A DNA stretch of 64,000 bases from Synechococcus sp. PCC 7502 (GTDB lineage Bacteria > Cyanobacteriota > Cyanobacteriia > Pseudanabaenales > Pseudanabaenaceae), in assembly GCF_000317085.1 (NCBI RefSeq), contig NC_019702.1, forward strand, positions 836,394-900,393. The letters are read 5' to 3'. A model generated the notes under the pieces. It saw nothing but the letters and a program-made list of their open reading frames with translations. It was not told the origin of the DNA and made no database searches. Made by a program: the position numbers and the translations under genes. This document shows, piece after piece, positions 63,323-64,000 of the stretch. Within the stretch, counting starts at the first letter, position 1, and every line of letters begins with the position of its first letter.

Positions 63323-64000
63323 TTACACAAAAAAGTCTGACCTCCAAATATGAACTGCTCGTTGTGCTAAGTATCTTTGCCTTGTAGTAAGTGTATTTGG
63401 GTGCCATTCTTCAGCCAAAACATTTTTTGTTAGTGTGTAAACGCTCTGCTGATAAACCGTTCGCTTGATTGGATAAAGCTCATTTCCTACTTGACGATTA
63501 AGATGAGGCTCCAAAGGAGTTAGGTTGCCAATGCGGTACACCATTTCTTCTATTTGAGCATCATTGAAGCTCTGCCGCCATTCACTACCTGGCGATTCAG
63601 GTAAGATATGTTCAATAGAAAAACTATCTTCATTGACCTCTATATGTGACGCATCTAACTCAAGCTTGAACAGAATATATCGTACTAACTTCTTCTTTTG
63701 TCCTTTTGTAGAGATTGATAGTAAAGAGAAGTCTTGTAAAAACTTTTCATCCGAAACGTAAACTGATCTGAGGTTGTCAAAAACCTGTCTGGGATTGATT
63801 ATTTCACCATTTGTAATTGCAATTGCAACCTTGCTATAAAGTGTCTCTAATTCATTAGGATTTAGACTACTAACAATGGTATAGCGGAAAGAAAGTACAC
63901 ATACAAGTTTTAATAAGCGAGTAAAGTTTTCGCGAGAAAACCTTGCGTATGCAGAAAATAGAGATGGATAAGCTTGCTTGACCCTAAATAGCTCAAGTTC
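63323..64000 (-). CDS. DUF262/DUF1524 protein, GmrSD-like nuclease (partial, runs off right edge)
   Basis: The frame is open from base 64000 down to a stop at 63325-63323, giving the C-terminal 225 residues. It contains the DUF1524 HNH-type site FSIEHILPESPGSEWRQSFND and the block YRIGNLTPLEPHLNRQVGNELYPIKRTVYQQSVYTLT, followed by WHPNTLTTRQRYLAQRAVHIWR. This is the usual end of GmrSD/BrxU-type proteins with an N-terminal DUF262 ParB-like NTPase. These are type IV restriction enzymes against modified phage DNA. The N-terminal part is outside the window. Confidence 0.85.
   Translation of the reverse strand, partial: ELELFRVKQAYPSLFSAYARFSRENFTRLLKLVCVLSFRYTIVSSLNPNELETLYSKVAIAITNGEIINPRQVFDNLRSVYVSDEKFLQDFSLLSISTKGQKKKLVRYILFKLELDASHIEVNEDSFSIEHILPESPGSEWRQSFNDAQIEEMVYRIGNLTPLEPHLNRQVGNELYPIKRTVYQQSVYTLTKNVLAEEWHPNTLTTRQRYLAQRAVHIWRSDFFV

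Overview
The window looks like chromosomal DNA of a cyanobacterium. It carries cyanobacterial marker genes (ycf3, cp12, a 4-hydroxybenzoate solanesyltransferase, menD of phylloquinone synthesis, ndbB, a sigG-like sigma factor, devBCA and a cyanoexosortase A cluster), and the HIP1 octamer GCGATCGC recurs on both strands. Base composition and gene content fit a Pseudanabaena-like or small filamentous/unicellular lineage, but the species cannot be named from this sequence alone. No tRNA, rRNA or CRISPR array was seen.

Left part (1-16 kb). A minus-strand export operon runs devB-devC-MAPEG-thioesterase-devA-TolC (TolC is cut by the left edge). A divergent PadR regulator faces it across an intergenic region with three 14-bp-phased direct repeats and a palindrome. 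Next come ycf3 and a minus-strand cyanoexosortase A cluster whose exosortase is split by a one-base frameshift. A MacA-like adaptor and a MacB-like permease follow. They have no ATPase gene, and between them lies a 481-residue protein with a HEPN-like R-x6-H motif. mutS closes this part.

Middle (16-30 kb). This is a mostly housekeeping stretch: pentapeptide protein, GspE/PilB-like ATPase, ferritin-like protein, ndbB, an HtrA protease / anti-sigma / SigG cluster, a sugar permease, a phasin-like protein with plqA, cp12, purK and menD.

29.7-35 kb is a graveyard of mobile elements. An IS5-family element is interrupted by an IS200-family element, which is itself interrupted by a second IS5-family element. 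Beside it an IS982-like element sits in a DUF4062-type gene. That gene is also broken by a nonsense codon and by a 111-bp MITE that landed three codons after the start and left a 7-bp target duplication. TPR and hisD remnants flank the zone.

Right part (35-64 kb). An FGE-sulfatase-fold protein, a mannose-1-phosphate guanylyltransferase/phosphomannomutase-like fusion, a Ser/Thr kinase, large helical-repeat and TPR proteins, a mercuric-reductase-like flavoenzyme, DciA-like, SbcD-like and HNH proteins are followed by decayed IS630, exoD and cysC remnants. A 2459-residue cadherin/RTX surface protein comes next, beside a parvulin-type isomerase. An amino-acid-binding lipoprotein, cysE and an alanine-glyoxylate/serine-pyruvate aminotransferase then precede a DUF262/DUF1524 (GmrSD-like) gene cut by the right edge.

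The most promising lead for an undescribed function is the HEPN-like protein inserted in the exporter pair. The most unusual structure is the layered insertion series at 30.0-34.1 kb.
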